From: Sporomusaceae bacterium
GTDB taxonomy: Bacteria; Bacillota_C; Negativicutes; Sporomusales_B; UBA7701
DNA length: 13,778 nucleotides
Direction: 5' to 3'
NCBI GenBank assembly: GCA_022839045.1
Contig: JALHDI010000079.1
Coordinates: forward strand, 1-13,778
A program made the translations under genes and the position numbers. Shown here in pieces: positions 5,187 to 10,738 of this stretch. The notes under the pieces were generated by a model that made no database searches, was not told where the DNA came from, and worked only from the letters and a program-made list of their open reading frames with translations. The first letter of the stretch is position 1, and each line of letters begins with the position of its first letter.

Positions 5187-5312
5187 ATGCGAAACCCCGC
5201 CCAGACCATCGGTAACCTCGGCGTCACCGACCCCGACTACTGCGTCCTCAGGTTCACCGCCCACAGCGACCGCTACTACCACGACTTCAAATCGGAAAAC
5301 TTCGAAGTGTAA
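5187..5312 (+). CDS. 41-codon ORF in the lipoprotein operon, possibly a truncated protein
   Basis: The frame encodes 41 residues starting MRNPAQTIGNLGVTDPDYCV and ending RYYHDFKSENFEV. GAGGAGG lies eight bases before the ATG, and codon use fits the neighbours, so it is probably translated. The DPDYCVLRFTA...YYHDF sequence looks like the end of a larger domain rather than a free peptide. I suspect the C-terminal piece of a flavin- or pyridoxamine-oxidase-like protein, but cannot name the family with confidence. It lies 17 bases after the lipoprotein and 26 before the FabZ-like gene. Confidence 0.5.
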   Translation: MRNPAQTIGNLGVTDPDYCVLRFTAHSDRYYHDFKSENFEV

Positions 5313-5338
5313 GAAGAATACTGTGTAGGAGGATATCG

Positions 5339-5758
5339 ATGACCGGCATTGCGGAAAAGCTTCCCCATCGGGACCCGTTCCTGTTCGTCGACGAGATTGT
5401 ATCCGCCGATGCCGGGGAAACAGTCGGCGTCAAAACCTACGACGATTCTTTTCTGTTCTCCCAGGGTCATTTCCCCGGCCGGAAAATAATACCCGGCGTC
5501 ATCCTGGTTGAATCGCTGGCTCAGTGCGGCGGCGCGGGCGTCAACGCGCTAGGCGTCGACAGCGGAGCTTTATGGGGCTTGGCGGTCGTGGAAAACGCCC
5601 GTTTCCTCGGGGTTGTCGAACACGGAAAAACAATAAGAATGGTCGTAAGAAATATGAAACTGTCAGGTAAAGTTATCAAACAGTCCGGTACCGTATACTG
5701 CGACGGCAAAGCGGTTGCTGAAGCGACATGGGTATGTGTGAGGCTAAATAATTCTTAG
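5339..5758 (+). CDS. FabZ-like 3-hydroxyacyl-ACP dehydratase
   Basis: The product is 139 residues, the length of a single hotdog-fold FabZ. LPHRDPFLFVDEI (8-20) is the standard N-terminal motif. GHFPGRKIIPGVILVESLAQ (43-62) holds the catalytic His44 and Glu58. FabZ removes water from 3-hydroxyacyl-ACP in fatty acid synthesis in the cytoplasm. The gene is not in a fab cluster but ends an envelope-type operon (membrane protein, lipoprotein), and VILVESLAQ replaces the common VLIIEAMAQ. It may therefore be a second, specialised dehydratase, so no symbol is assigned. AGGAGG lies six bases before the ATG. A terminator and G-rich element follow. Confidence 0.85.
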   Translation: MTGIAEKLPHRDPFLFVDEIVSADAGETVGVKTYDDSFLFSQGHFPGRKIIPGVILVESLAQCGGAGVNALGVDSGALWGLAVVENARFLGVVEHGKTIRMVVRNMKLSGKVIKQSGTVYCDGKAVAEATWVCVRLNNS

Positions 5759-5795
5759 TCGGCTCGCCCGCATCGCCGCATCCGGCAGCGCGACA

Positions 5796-5829
5796 GGGCA
5801 GGGGAGAGGGGTCCGGCGTTTCCGGCCTT
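5796..5829 (+). repeat. G-rich polar element, copy 4
   Basis: GGGCAGGGGAGAGG at 5796-5809 is followed by GGTCCGGCGTTTCCGGCC, a short CCGG-type hairpin. It lies 37 bases after the stop of the FabZ-like gene. Confidence 0.8.
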
Positions 5830-5922
5830 TACTGAACGCCCCTGACAAAGCGGCAACATCGCCGCTAACTCTGTGTGTGCTTGCCGGCGCATAGCACTAG
5901 CGCCCGCTGCCATGCAAAAACC

Positions 5923-5963
5923 CGCCTCAAGTGTCCGAAAGGCACTTGCAGGCGACTTTTTTT
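5923..5963. terminator. Intrinsic terminator after the FabZ-like gene
   Basis: CGCCTCAAGTG (5923-5933) pairs with CACTTGCAGGCG (5943-5954) with one bulged base, followed by T7 at 5957-5963. The minus strand has GGGTTTTT after the same stem, so it may work both ways. It ends the operon that starts at 4386. Confidence 0.8.
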
Positions 5964-6101
5964 GTCAGCAAAACTGGTAATAATTAAAAAAACATATTTA
6001 TTAATAATAAATATTATATTATAATAATAATTGACAAAACCAGATAAAAATCCCTTTGGCCGGTTTTGCCGGCGGTACATCGACAAAAAGGAGGAATCTA
6101 T

Positions 6102-6536
6102 ATGACTAATGTTGTTCAACGCTTCAACTTCCTGGAAAACTATAAGGACGAGGCGCTTTTGTTCGCCCGGTTGGGGCTTTGCTTCATGTTCGTCGTCGTT
6201 CACGGCGGGCCGAAGCTCTTCGGCGGTCCGGAGAAGTGGCTGGAAGTGGGCTCGCTGCTCAAAGTTCTCGGCGTTACCGCTATGCCGGTCCTGCTTGGCT
6301 TTATCGCCGCCGTTTGCGAGTTCCTGGGCGGGATTCTTATCGGTTTGGGCCTTTTCACCCGTCTGGGGGCGTTCATGATCTTCGCTACCCTGGTGGTCGG
6401 CGCAGCGGTCATGCTCGCCGCGAAAGGCCTCTTCGCCGCCGCGCCCGCAACCGAAGACGCCCTGTTCATGATCGTTCTCATGGCGGTGGGTGCGGGCAAA
6501 TACAGCCTTGACCGCAAGTGGTTCGAGAAAGACTAA
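6102..6536 (+). CDS. DoxX-family membrane protein
   Basis: The product is 144 residues with four membrane helices (about 17-36, 58-80, 86-108 and 119-134). LLFARLGLCFMFVVVHGGPK (19-38), CEFLGGILIGLGLFTRLGAF and the closing GAGKYSLDR are typical of the DoxX/YphA family. The family has been linked to redox or thiol stress complexes and quinone chemistry, but for most members the role is unknown. The ATG at 6102 follows AAAAGGAGG (6086-6094); an upstream in-frame start at 6066 would precede that site and is rejected. It stands alone, with a strong terminator after it. Confidence 0.85.
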   Translation: MTNVVQRFNFLENYKDEALLFARLGLCFMFVVVHGGPKLFGGPEKWLEVGSLLKVLGVTAMPVLLGFIAAVCEFLGGILIGLGLFTRLGAFMIFATLVVGAAVMLAAKGLFAAAPATEDALFMIVLMAVGAGKYSLDRKWFEKD

Positions 6537-6571
6537 ATAGGCAAGCCCCCGCCACCATGGTCGGCACACGG

Positions 6572-6605
6572 AAAGAGCCCAGGCGCTCAAATGCCTGGGC
6601 TCTTT
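6572..6605. terminator. Intrinsic terminator after the DoxX gene
   Basis: AAAGAGCCCAGGC (6572-6584) pairs perfectly with GCCTGGGCTCTTT (6593-6605), a 13-bp stem with an eight-base loop and a short T run. The A/T ends of the arms give T-runs on both strands. It begins 36 bases after the stop codon. Confidence 0.85.
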
Positions 6606-6621
6606 AGCTGACGGTACGATA

Positions 6622-6635
6622 GGGCAGGGGAGAGG
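6622..6635 (+). repeat. G-rich polar element, copy 5
   Basis: GGGCAGGGGAGAGG is exact, followed by CAGTTTCAGGC instead of the usual CCGG hairpin. It lies between the DoxX terminator and the rsgA promoter, only 17 bases from the -35 box. Confidence 0.8.
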
Positions 6636-6651
6636 CAGTTTCAGGCAAACC

Positions 6652-6680
6652 TTGACAAACGGCCGTATCCGGTCTATCAT
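6652..6680 (+). promoter_or_regulatory. Housekeeping-type promoter of rsgA
   Basis: TTGACA (6652-6657) and TATCAT (6675-6680) are separated by 17 bases, a near-ideal sigma-A promoter. Transcription would start near 6687, giving a leader of about 125 bases before rsgA. Confidence 0.75.
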
Positions 6681-6697
6681 ACCAGGAGAAAGGGGGC

Positions 6698-6780
6698 ATG
6701 AAACATGTCTAAAATGCTGAATTCGGACATTGTCTTCGTCGCGGAGGGAAAAGAACCGCGCTGAGGACTATTTTCCCTCC
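6698..6780 (+). promoter_or_regulatory. Structured rsgA leader with a short reading frame
   Basis: A frame from ATG 6705 encodes 19 residues (MSKMLNSDIVFVAEGKEPR) and ends at TGA 6762-6764; GGAGAAAGGGGG lies just upstream. GGAGGGAAAA (6743-6752), inside that frame, pairs perfectly with TTTTCCCTCC (6771-6780). Translation of the short frame would disrupt this stem. A leader-peptide control of rsgA is possible, but no codon bias towards one amino acid is seen. Confidence 0.45.
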
Positions 6781-6811
6781 AAAAGCGCAAATTCGATTTT
6801 TGGAGGATGAA

Positions 6812-7891
6812 ATGGAAAATATAAATTTGACACAGTACGGCTTAAGCCCGCGATTCAAACAGGAAGCCACTCTGTACGAAGGCCTGTTTATCGCCAGGGT
6901 CTCGGAACAGCACCGCGATCTGTACAAACTGATCGGCGAGCAAGGCGAGTACGTCGCGACCGTTTCCGGCAAGCTGGCGTACAATGCGGCTGACAGCGCG
7001 GATTTCCCGGCGGTCGGCGACTGGGTCATGACCGACCGGCTGGACGACCGCGCCGGCAACGCGGTCATTCACCACGTACTCACGCGCAAGAGCCTGTTCG
7101 CCCGCAGGGCTGCCGGCACGGTCGCCGCCACGCAGATAATCGCCGCCAACATCGACATCGTCTTCATCTGCATGGCGCTGAACGCCGACTTCAACCTGCG
7201 CCGCCTGGAGCGCTACCTCACCGTCGCGCTGGACAGCATGGCCACGCCGGTGATCGTCCTCACCAAAGCCGATCTGTGCGGCGATCTGGCGTCGCGGCTC
7301 GCCGAGGTCGCCGCCGTCAGCGTCGGCACGGATGTCGTCGTCTGTTCCAGCAAAGGGGATGGCGGTTATCGGGATATCCTGCCCTACATTCAAGCGGGCA
7401 AAACCATCGCCTTCATCGGATCGTCCGGCGTCGGCAAATCGACGCTGATCAACCGCCTCCTGGGGCGGGAGCTCCTGGCCACCAAGGAAATCCGCGAGGG
7501 CGACGGCCGCGGGCGGCACACCACCACCCACCGCCAGTTGTTGCTTCTTCCCGCCGGGGGAATCGTGATCGACACCCCCGGCATGCGCGAACTGCAGCTC
7601 GACCACGGCAATCTGGCCAAATCCTTCGAAGACATCGAGGAGCTGGCCGCAGAGTGCAAATACAAGGATTGCTCCCACACCAGCGAGCCGGGCTGCGCAG
7701 TTCGCAAAGCCATCCAGGCGGGTACGCTGTCCGAAGAGCGTCTCGCCAGTTTCGAAAAGCTCCAGAAAGAAATCGGCTACGAAGGTCTTAACTCCCGCCA
7801 GTTGGAGCAGGAAAAAATCAGAAGAATGTTCGGCAGCCTGGGAGAAATGAAACAGCTCATGCGGAACGTGAAAAACAAGAATAAACGATAA
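6812..7891 (+). CDS. rsgA: Ribosome small subunit-dependent GTPase A (RsgA)
   Basis: The product is 359 residues with the circularly permuted GTPase order of RsgA: an N-terminal OB-like part (about 20-95), G4 TKAD (151-154), G1 GSSGVGKST (203-211), switch region GRHTTTH (234-240), G3 DTPG (254-257). The zinc finger CKYKDCSHTSEPGC follows, with Cys282, Cys287, His289 and Cys295. RsgA binds the 30S subunit late in assembly and hydrolyses GTP to release maturation factors. The ATG at 6812 follows TTGGAGG. The gene is not next to the prkC, rpe or thiN genes that usually accompany the Bacillota housekeeping copy, and its length fits the longer second-type RsgA, so a paralog may exist elsewhere. 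It has its own promoter and structured leader. Confidence 0.95.
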   Translation: MENINLTQYGLSPRFKQEATLYEGLFIARVSEQHRDLYKLIGEQGEYVATVSGKLAYNAADSADFPAVGDWVMTDRLDDRAGNAVIHHVLTRKSLFARRAAGTVAATQIIAANIDIVFICMALNADFNLRRLERYLTVALDSMATPVIVLTKADLCGDLASRLAEVAAVSVGTDVVVCSSKGDGGYRDILPYIQAGKTIAFIGSSGVGKSTLINRLLGRELLATKEIREGDGRGRHTTTHRQLLLLPAGGIVIDTPGMRELQLDHGNLAKSFEDIEELAAECKYKDCSHTSEPGCAVRKAIQAGTLSEERLASFEKLQKEIGYEGLNSRQLEQEKIRRMFGSLGEMKQLMRNVKNKNKR

Positions 7892-7917
7892 GCATATAGG
7901 GGCGCGGATCGCGCGCA

Positions 7918-7949
7918 GGGGGCCGGCGCGAAAGCCGGCCCTCAAAAAT
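7918..7949 (+). repeat. GC-rich palindrome, GGGGGCCGGC family, second copy
   Basis: GGGCCGGC (7920-7927) pairs with GCCGGCCC (7934-7941), followed by TCAAAAATC. Stem and flank match the element at 1371-1401. It lies 26 bases after the rsgA stop and has no T-tract. Confidence 0.7.
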
Positions 7950-8046
7950 CTCTCCATAAGCCTGTCCGCGCTGTTTTTTCCGCGTCCAGACGCCCTGCAT
8001 CTTTGCCCCCACAGCCGGTCATACAAAATACCTATGGCTCAAAGTC

Positions 8047-8074
8047 AAAACCCGGCAAAAAATTGCAGGGTTTT
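8047..8074 (+). terminator. Probable terminator downstream of rsgA
   Basis: AAAACCCGGCAA (8047-8058) pairs with TTGCAGGGTTTT (8063-8074) with one mismatch over an AAAA loop, ending in T4. It is 155 bases after the rsgA stop. Confidence 0.55.
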
Positions 8075-8111
8075 CCGCGTATTCTCTGGAATAAGATGAG
8101 CAGGCAAAAAA

Positions 8112-8139
8112 GGGTAGGGGAGAGGCGGTCGCCGGCCTT
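8112..8139 (+). repeat. G-rich polar element, copy 6 (T variant)
   Basis: GGGTAGGGGAGAGG at 8112-8125 differs from the other copies only by T for C at position 4. It is followed by CGGTCGCCGGCCTTG, again with a CCGG-type palindrome. It lies about 58 bases before the next start codon. Confidence 0.75.
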
Positions 8140-8182
8140 GCCCGTTCTGCGAAAATAGGCTATTAAAAGGTGGGGTGTGATC

Positions 8183-8446
8183 ATGGAATTCGACGGCGCG
8201 GTTATCAAGGAACGGGATGTCACCTATGCGGTGGTGGCGGTGAAAAGAGGCATCATCGACAGCGAAAACACCATCGCGGCCGAGCAGGCCTTAAGCTCGT
8301 ACCAGAAATACTTCCCCGGCCTGCCGGTCGTCCTCATCGCCCAGGACCTCACCGGGTCGCCCACCTACTACGGCGACAAAGACATCGTCACCCTTCTGGC
8401 CCACCTGCCCCTGAGCCAGATAGCCTGGAAGCGGTACGGCGCTTAA
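8183..8446 (+). CDS. 87-residue protein of unknown function
   Basis: The product begins MEFDGAVIKERDVTYAVVAV and ends LPLSQIAWKRYGA. It reads like a small soluble alpha/beta protein with strands at about 5-20 and 47-56 (LPVVLIAQD), and has no cysteine, signal or membrane segment. I do not recognise it, although its pattern is that of small conserved Bacillota proteins of about this length. The ATG at 8183 follows AAGGTGGGG; an in-frame GTG at 8177 lies within that site. It is a single-gene unit closed by the terminator at 8469. Confidence 0.7.
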   Translation: MEFDGAVIKERDVTYAVVAVKRGIIDSENTIAAEQALSSYQKYFPGLPVVLIAQDLTGSPTYYGDKDIVTLLAHLPLSQIAWKRYGA

Positions 8447-8468
8447 GCTGTCCGCGCGCATACCGAAA

Positions 8469-8496
8469 AAGCCTAGGCACCTGAGTGCTTAGGCTT
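8469..8496. terminator. Bidirectional terminator
   Basis: AAGCCTAGGCAC (8469-8480) pairs with GTGCTTAGGCTT (8485-8496) with one mismatch over CTGA. The plus strand continues GAATTTT and the minus strand TTTTTCGG. It ends the 87-residue gene. Confidence 0.7.
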
Positions 8497-8602
8497 GAAT
8501 TTTATGCCGGTCTCCGGCCGAGCGCCAGCGCCATCCGTGGCGCGCCCGGCACCAGGCCCGTCCTGGGCCGTCGCGGCATTATCTCCGCAAGGGAAGTGAC
8601 CC

Positions 8603-9457
8603 ATGGCAGTAACCATATACACGCTCGATTCCTTCGTCAAGGACGGCCGAGGCGGCAACCCCGCCGGCGTCGTCCTTGACGCCGACGGCCTTTCCGCGGC
8701 CCGCATGCTGGCCGTCGCCAGGCAGGTCGGCTTCGCCGAGACCGCCTTCGTGCAAAAATCGGCCCACGCCACCTGCAAAATGAGGTTCTTCACCCCCGCG
8801 GCCGAGGTCGACCTGTGCGGCCACGCCACCATCGCCGCCTTCGCCCTGCTGCGCGCCCGGGGGCTGGTCGGCGACGGCGCGCTCTCCCTGGAAACGGCGG
8901 CCGGCGTACTCGGCATCGCCGTCGGAAACGGCCTCGTCTATATGCACCAGCCTCTCCCCGCGTACTACGACATCCTCGACAAAGCCGAACTCGCCGCCGC
9001 CCTCGCCGTCACATCGCACGACAGCCCGGCGCATCTCCCCGCCCAGATCGTATCCACCGGCCTCCGCGACATCCTCCTGCCCGTCGCCGGTCCCGACGTC
9101 CTGGCCGCCCTCCGGCCCGACCGGGAGGCGATAATCCGCCTCAGCCGAAAATACGCCGTCGTCGGCATCCACGCCTTCTGCCTGGCGCTGGGCTCCGGCG
9201 CCCGCTGCCGCAACTTCGCCCCTCTCTACGACATCGACGAAGAAGCCGCCACCGGCACCGCCAACGGCGCCCTGGCCTGCTACCTCCACAAGCACGGCGC
9301 CCTCGGGAAAGCGCCCCTTCCGGAACTCGTCTTCGAGCAGGGCCATTCGCTGGGGAGACCTTCGGAAATACTCGCGCGCCTGACGCTCCGAAACGGCGCG
9401 CTATGCGCCGTGCAGGTCGGGGGCAGAGCGCTGCTCCGGGGCCGGATCGTCCTCTAA
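8603..9457 (+). CDS. PhzF-family isomerase/epimerase
   Basis: The product is 284 residues, the usual length for a two-lobed PhzF fold. GRGGNPAGVV (15-24), GFAETAFV (43-50) with the catalytic Glu46, DLCGHAT (70-76) and DIDEEAATGTANGAL (about 210-224) are the diagnostic motifs. PhzF proteins catalyse isomerisation or proton shifts on small acids; substrates of most members are unknown, and no phenazine genes are nearby. The ATG at 8603 follows AAGGGAAG. The leader (8505-8600) contains two GC-rich hairpins (GCGCCA with TGGCGC, and CCAGG with CCTGG). Third positions are strongly C-biased. A perfect terminator follows. Confidence 0.9.
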   Translation: MAVTIYTLDSFVKDGRGGNPAGVVLDADGLSAARMLAVARQVGFAETAFVQKSAHATCKMRFFTPAAEVDLCGHATIAAFALLRARGLVGDGALSLETAAGVLGIAVGNGLVYMHQPLPAYYDILDKAELAAALAVTSHDSPAHLPAQIVSTGLRDILLPVAGPDVLAALRPDREAIIRLSRKYAVVGIHAFCLALGSGARCRNFAPLYDIDEEAATGTANGALACYLHKHGALGKAPLPELVFEQGHSLGRPSEILARLTLRNGALCAVQVGGRALLRGRIVL

Positions 9458-9463
9458 AACACG

Positions 9464-9492
9464 GAACCCGGCGGAAAAATACCGCCGGGTTC
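9464..9492. terminator. Terminator between convergent phzF-like and coat genes
   Basis: GAACCCGGCGG (9464-9474) pairs perfectly with CCGCCGGGTTC (9482-9492) over a seven-base A-rich loop. It lies seven bases after the PhzF stop and seven bases beyond the end of the minus-strand coat gene, so it can serve both. The T-tracts are short. Confidence 0.7.
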
Positions 9493-9498
9493 TTGCCG

Positions 9499-10035
9499 TC
9501 ACTGCGTATTGTACATCCCGTGGCTGCTCAGGTAATTATAGATACCCTCGCCGTGCTGCTGCTCCTCCTTCTGGATATGGTTCAGCGCCTGGCGCACGCT
9601 CGCGTCCGCGAACTCGAAGATCGCCGTATCGTACGCCCCCGAAACATACTTCTCCGTCATCAGCATATCGTTGCACAGCATCGCGTCCGCCTGGCTGGCC
9701 TGCGCCGCCCCCGTCAGCGAAGTGGCCTGCGCGCCGCTCTGCCCGCCCGCCTGCTGGCCCTGGCCAGCCTGCGCCTGCATACCTTGCTGGCTCTGCTGCC
9801 CCTGGCCTTGCTGGCCCTGTCCCTGCTGGCTCATGCTCGGCGTCTGGCCGTTCAGCATCGAATTGATCGTATCCAGATGCGTCTGCTCCTGCTGGGCGAA
9901 AGACCGGAACAACTGCTTGAGCTGCGGGTCGCCCGCCTTCTCGGCATACTGCTGGTACTTCTGGATGCACACCTTCTCGTGGGTCGTCTGGTCCTGCAGC
10001 AACTTCTTCTCCTTCTGCGTAAACTGTAACGTCAT
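9499..10035 (-). CDS. CotF-like spore coat protein with a Gln/Gly-rich insert
   Basis: The product is 178 residues. Residues 1-62 match the spore coat CotF family: EKKLLQDQTTHEKVCIQKYQ then QYAEKAGDPQLKQLFRSFAQ, with EQTHLDTINSMLNG, a ferritin-like helical pair with Glu20, Glu50 and His53. A low-complexity linker (about 66-103) made of Gln, Gly, Ser, Met and Ala follows. The second helical pair (116-170) includes CNDMLMTEKYVSGAYDTAIF and EEQQHGEGIYNYL. CotF proteins occur in the coat of endospores, so this supports a spore former. The ATG at 10033-10035 follows GAAGGAGG. It is the last of three minus-strand genes. The linker is unusually long for the family and could be flexible or adhesive. 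Confidence 0.85.
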   Translation of the reverse strand: MTLQFTQKEKKLLQDQTTHEKVCIQKYQQYAEKAGDPQLKQLFRSFAQQEQTHLDTINSMLNGQTPSMSQQGQGQQGQGQQSQQGMQAQAGQGQQAGGQSGAQATSLTGAAQASQADAMLCNDMLMTEKYVSGAYDTAIFEFADASVRQALNHIQKEEQQHGEGIYNYLSSHGMYNTQ

Positions 10036-10185
10036 CTGCCCCGCCTCCTTCGGTTTTCCCTAGTTTTCCCCCGCCGGCGAATTCCATTCCTCCCAGAAAA
10101 ATAACCCGCCGCCATTATCTGGATGCCTCGCCCCGCGCCGGCGGGCCCAGCCTGCGCTCTCAGCCATAACCATTTCGCCCAACCC

Positions 10186-10213
10186 AAAAAACCCGCATCC
10201 TCCCGGACACGGG
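10186..10213 (-). terminator. Possible terminator after the EamA gene (minus strand)
   Basis: On the minus strand CCCG and CGGG (10213-10192) close an imperfect stem containing TCC and GGA, followed by T6 (complement of 10186-10191). The stem is short and interrupted, so this is a modest call. It is 23 bases after the stop of the EamA gene. Confidence 0.45.
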
Positions 10214-10235
10214 CCTCGGCTTGCCCAAATAAAAA

Positions 10236-10667
10236 CTATCCCGTGTAATTCACCAATATCAGCCCCACCAGGCACAGCGCGATCCCCAGCGCGTTCACCG
10301 CCGTCAGCGACTCCCGGAAAAACAGCAGCCCCACCGGGATGAGCAGCAGCGACACCGTCGTGCTCGAAACCAGGCCCGCCAGCGTGATGTTCCAGCCCGC
10401 GCGGTACGCCAGCATGAACCCCACCTCCAGGCCCACGATCGCCAGGCCCAGCGCGTAGCTCGCCCAGTTGAGCTCCTTCAGCCCCGCCGCCAGCGACGCC
10501 TTGTCTGGGGAAAGAAAGTAGATCACCGTCGTCGCCGCCGCCGCCGTAAGATAAGTCACCACCAGCGACAGGATCGGGTTGACCGTCGCCGGCGTAACCT
10601 TCAGAAACACGTGATAAAGAACATTCGAAACCACCGTAAGGCCGATCGCCACGTAATATAACATCAT
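10236..10667 (-). CDS. EamA-family half-size transporter
   Basis: The product is 143 residues with five hydrophobic helices (about 4-22, 30-52, 71-90, 94-117 and 122-140), equal to one EamA repeat. LVSSTTVSLLLIPVGLLFFR followed by ESLTAVNALGIALCLVGLIL is the signature end of the repeat, including the conserved R-E before the last helix. Usual members have two repeats (about 300 residues). A single repeat must pair with itself or a partner, as in small multidrug resistance proteins, and no second half lies next to it. Two ATG codons are adjacent; AGGAG is better spaced for the second (10662-10664). Substrate unknown, probably a small metabolite. Confidence 0.85.
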   Translation of the reverse strand: MMLYYVAIGLTVVSNVLYHVFLKVTPATVNPILSLVVTYLTAAAATTVIYFLSPDKASLAAGLKELNWASYALGLAIVGLEVGFMLAYRAGWNITLAGLVSSTTVSLLLIPVGLLFFRESLTAVNALGIALCLVGLILVNYTG

Positions 10668-10738
10668 CTGCTCCTATACGCTCATATTCGCTGAAACAAC
10701 TATATCCCCGATAATTGCCCGGCACAACCGCTCGGGCC

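Larger units (their letters stand above)
5759..6101. other. Intergenic region with G-rich element, terminator and AT-rich tract
   Basis: No gene is seen. The region holds the G-rich element at 5796, the terminator at 5923-5963 and an almost pure A/T tract at 5978-6031 (one C) ending in TTGACA (6031-6036). No well-spaced -10 box follows that TTGACA, so I do not call the promoter. A small CCGG hairpin (6059-6073) precedes the ribosome binding site of the DoxX gene. Confidence 0.6.

Noticed and set aside
6031..6036. TTGACA as the -35 box of the DoxX promoter
   Set aside because: No acceptable -10 hexamer lies 16-18 bases downstream.
5865..6680. Minus-strand frame of 271 codons across the DoxX gene
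   Set aside because: It runs through a terminator, an AT-rich tract and the DoxX gene, so it is a chance frame.
6842..8026. Long minus-strand frame opposite rsgA
   Set aside because: It is antisense to a clear RsgA with all its motifs; it shows Gly/Ala/Asp-rich shadow composition and no ribosome site.
2797..8125. G-rich repeats as a CRISPR array
   Set aside because: Spacing ranges from about 150 to over 2000 bases with genes in between, and there are no spacers.
8815..10029. Long plus-strand frame of about 400 codons rich in Arg and Pro
   Set aside because: It overlaps the PhzF gene in another frame and the coat gene on the other strand; its composition is that of a shadow of GC-rich DNA, and it has no family motif.
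10060..10725. Minus-strand frame overlapping the EamA gene
   Set aside because: It is an alternative frame of the EamA gene, Gly-rich and with no motif.
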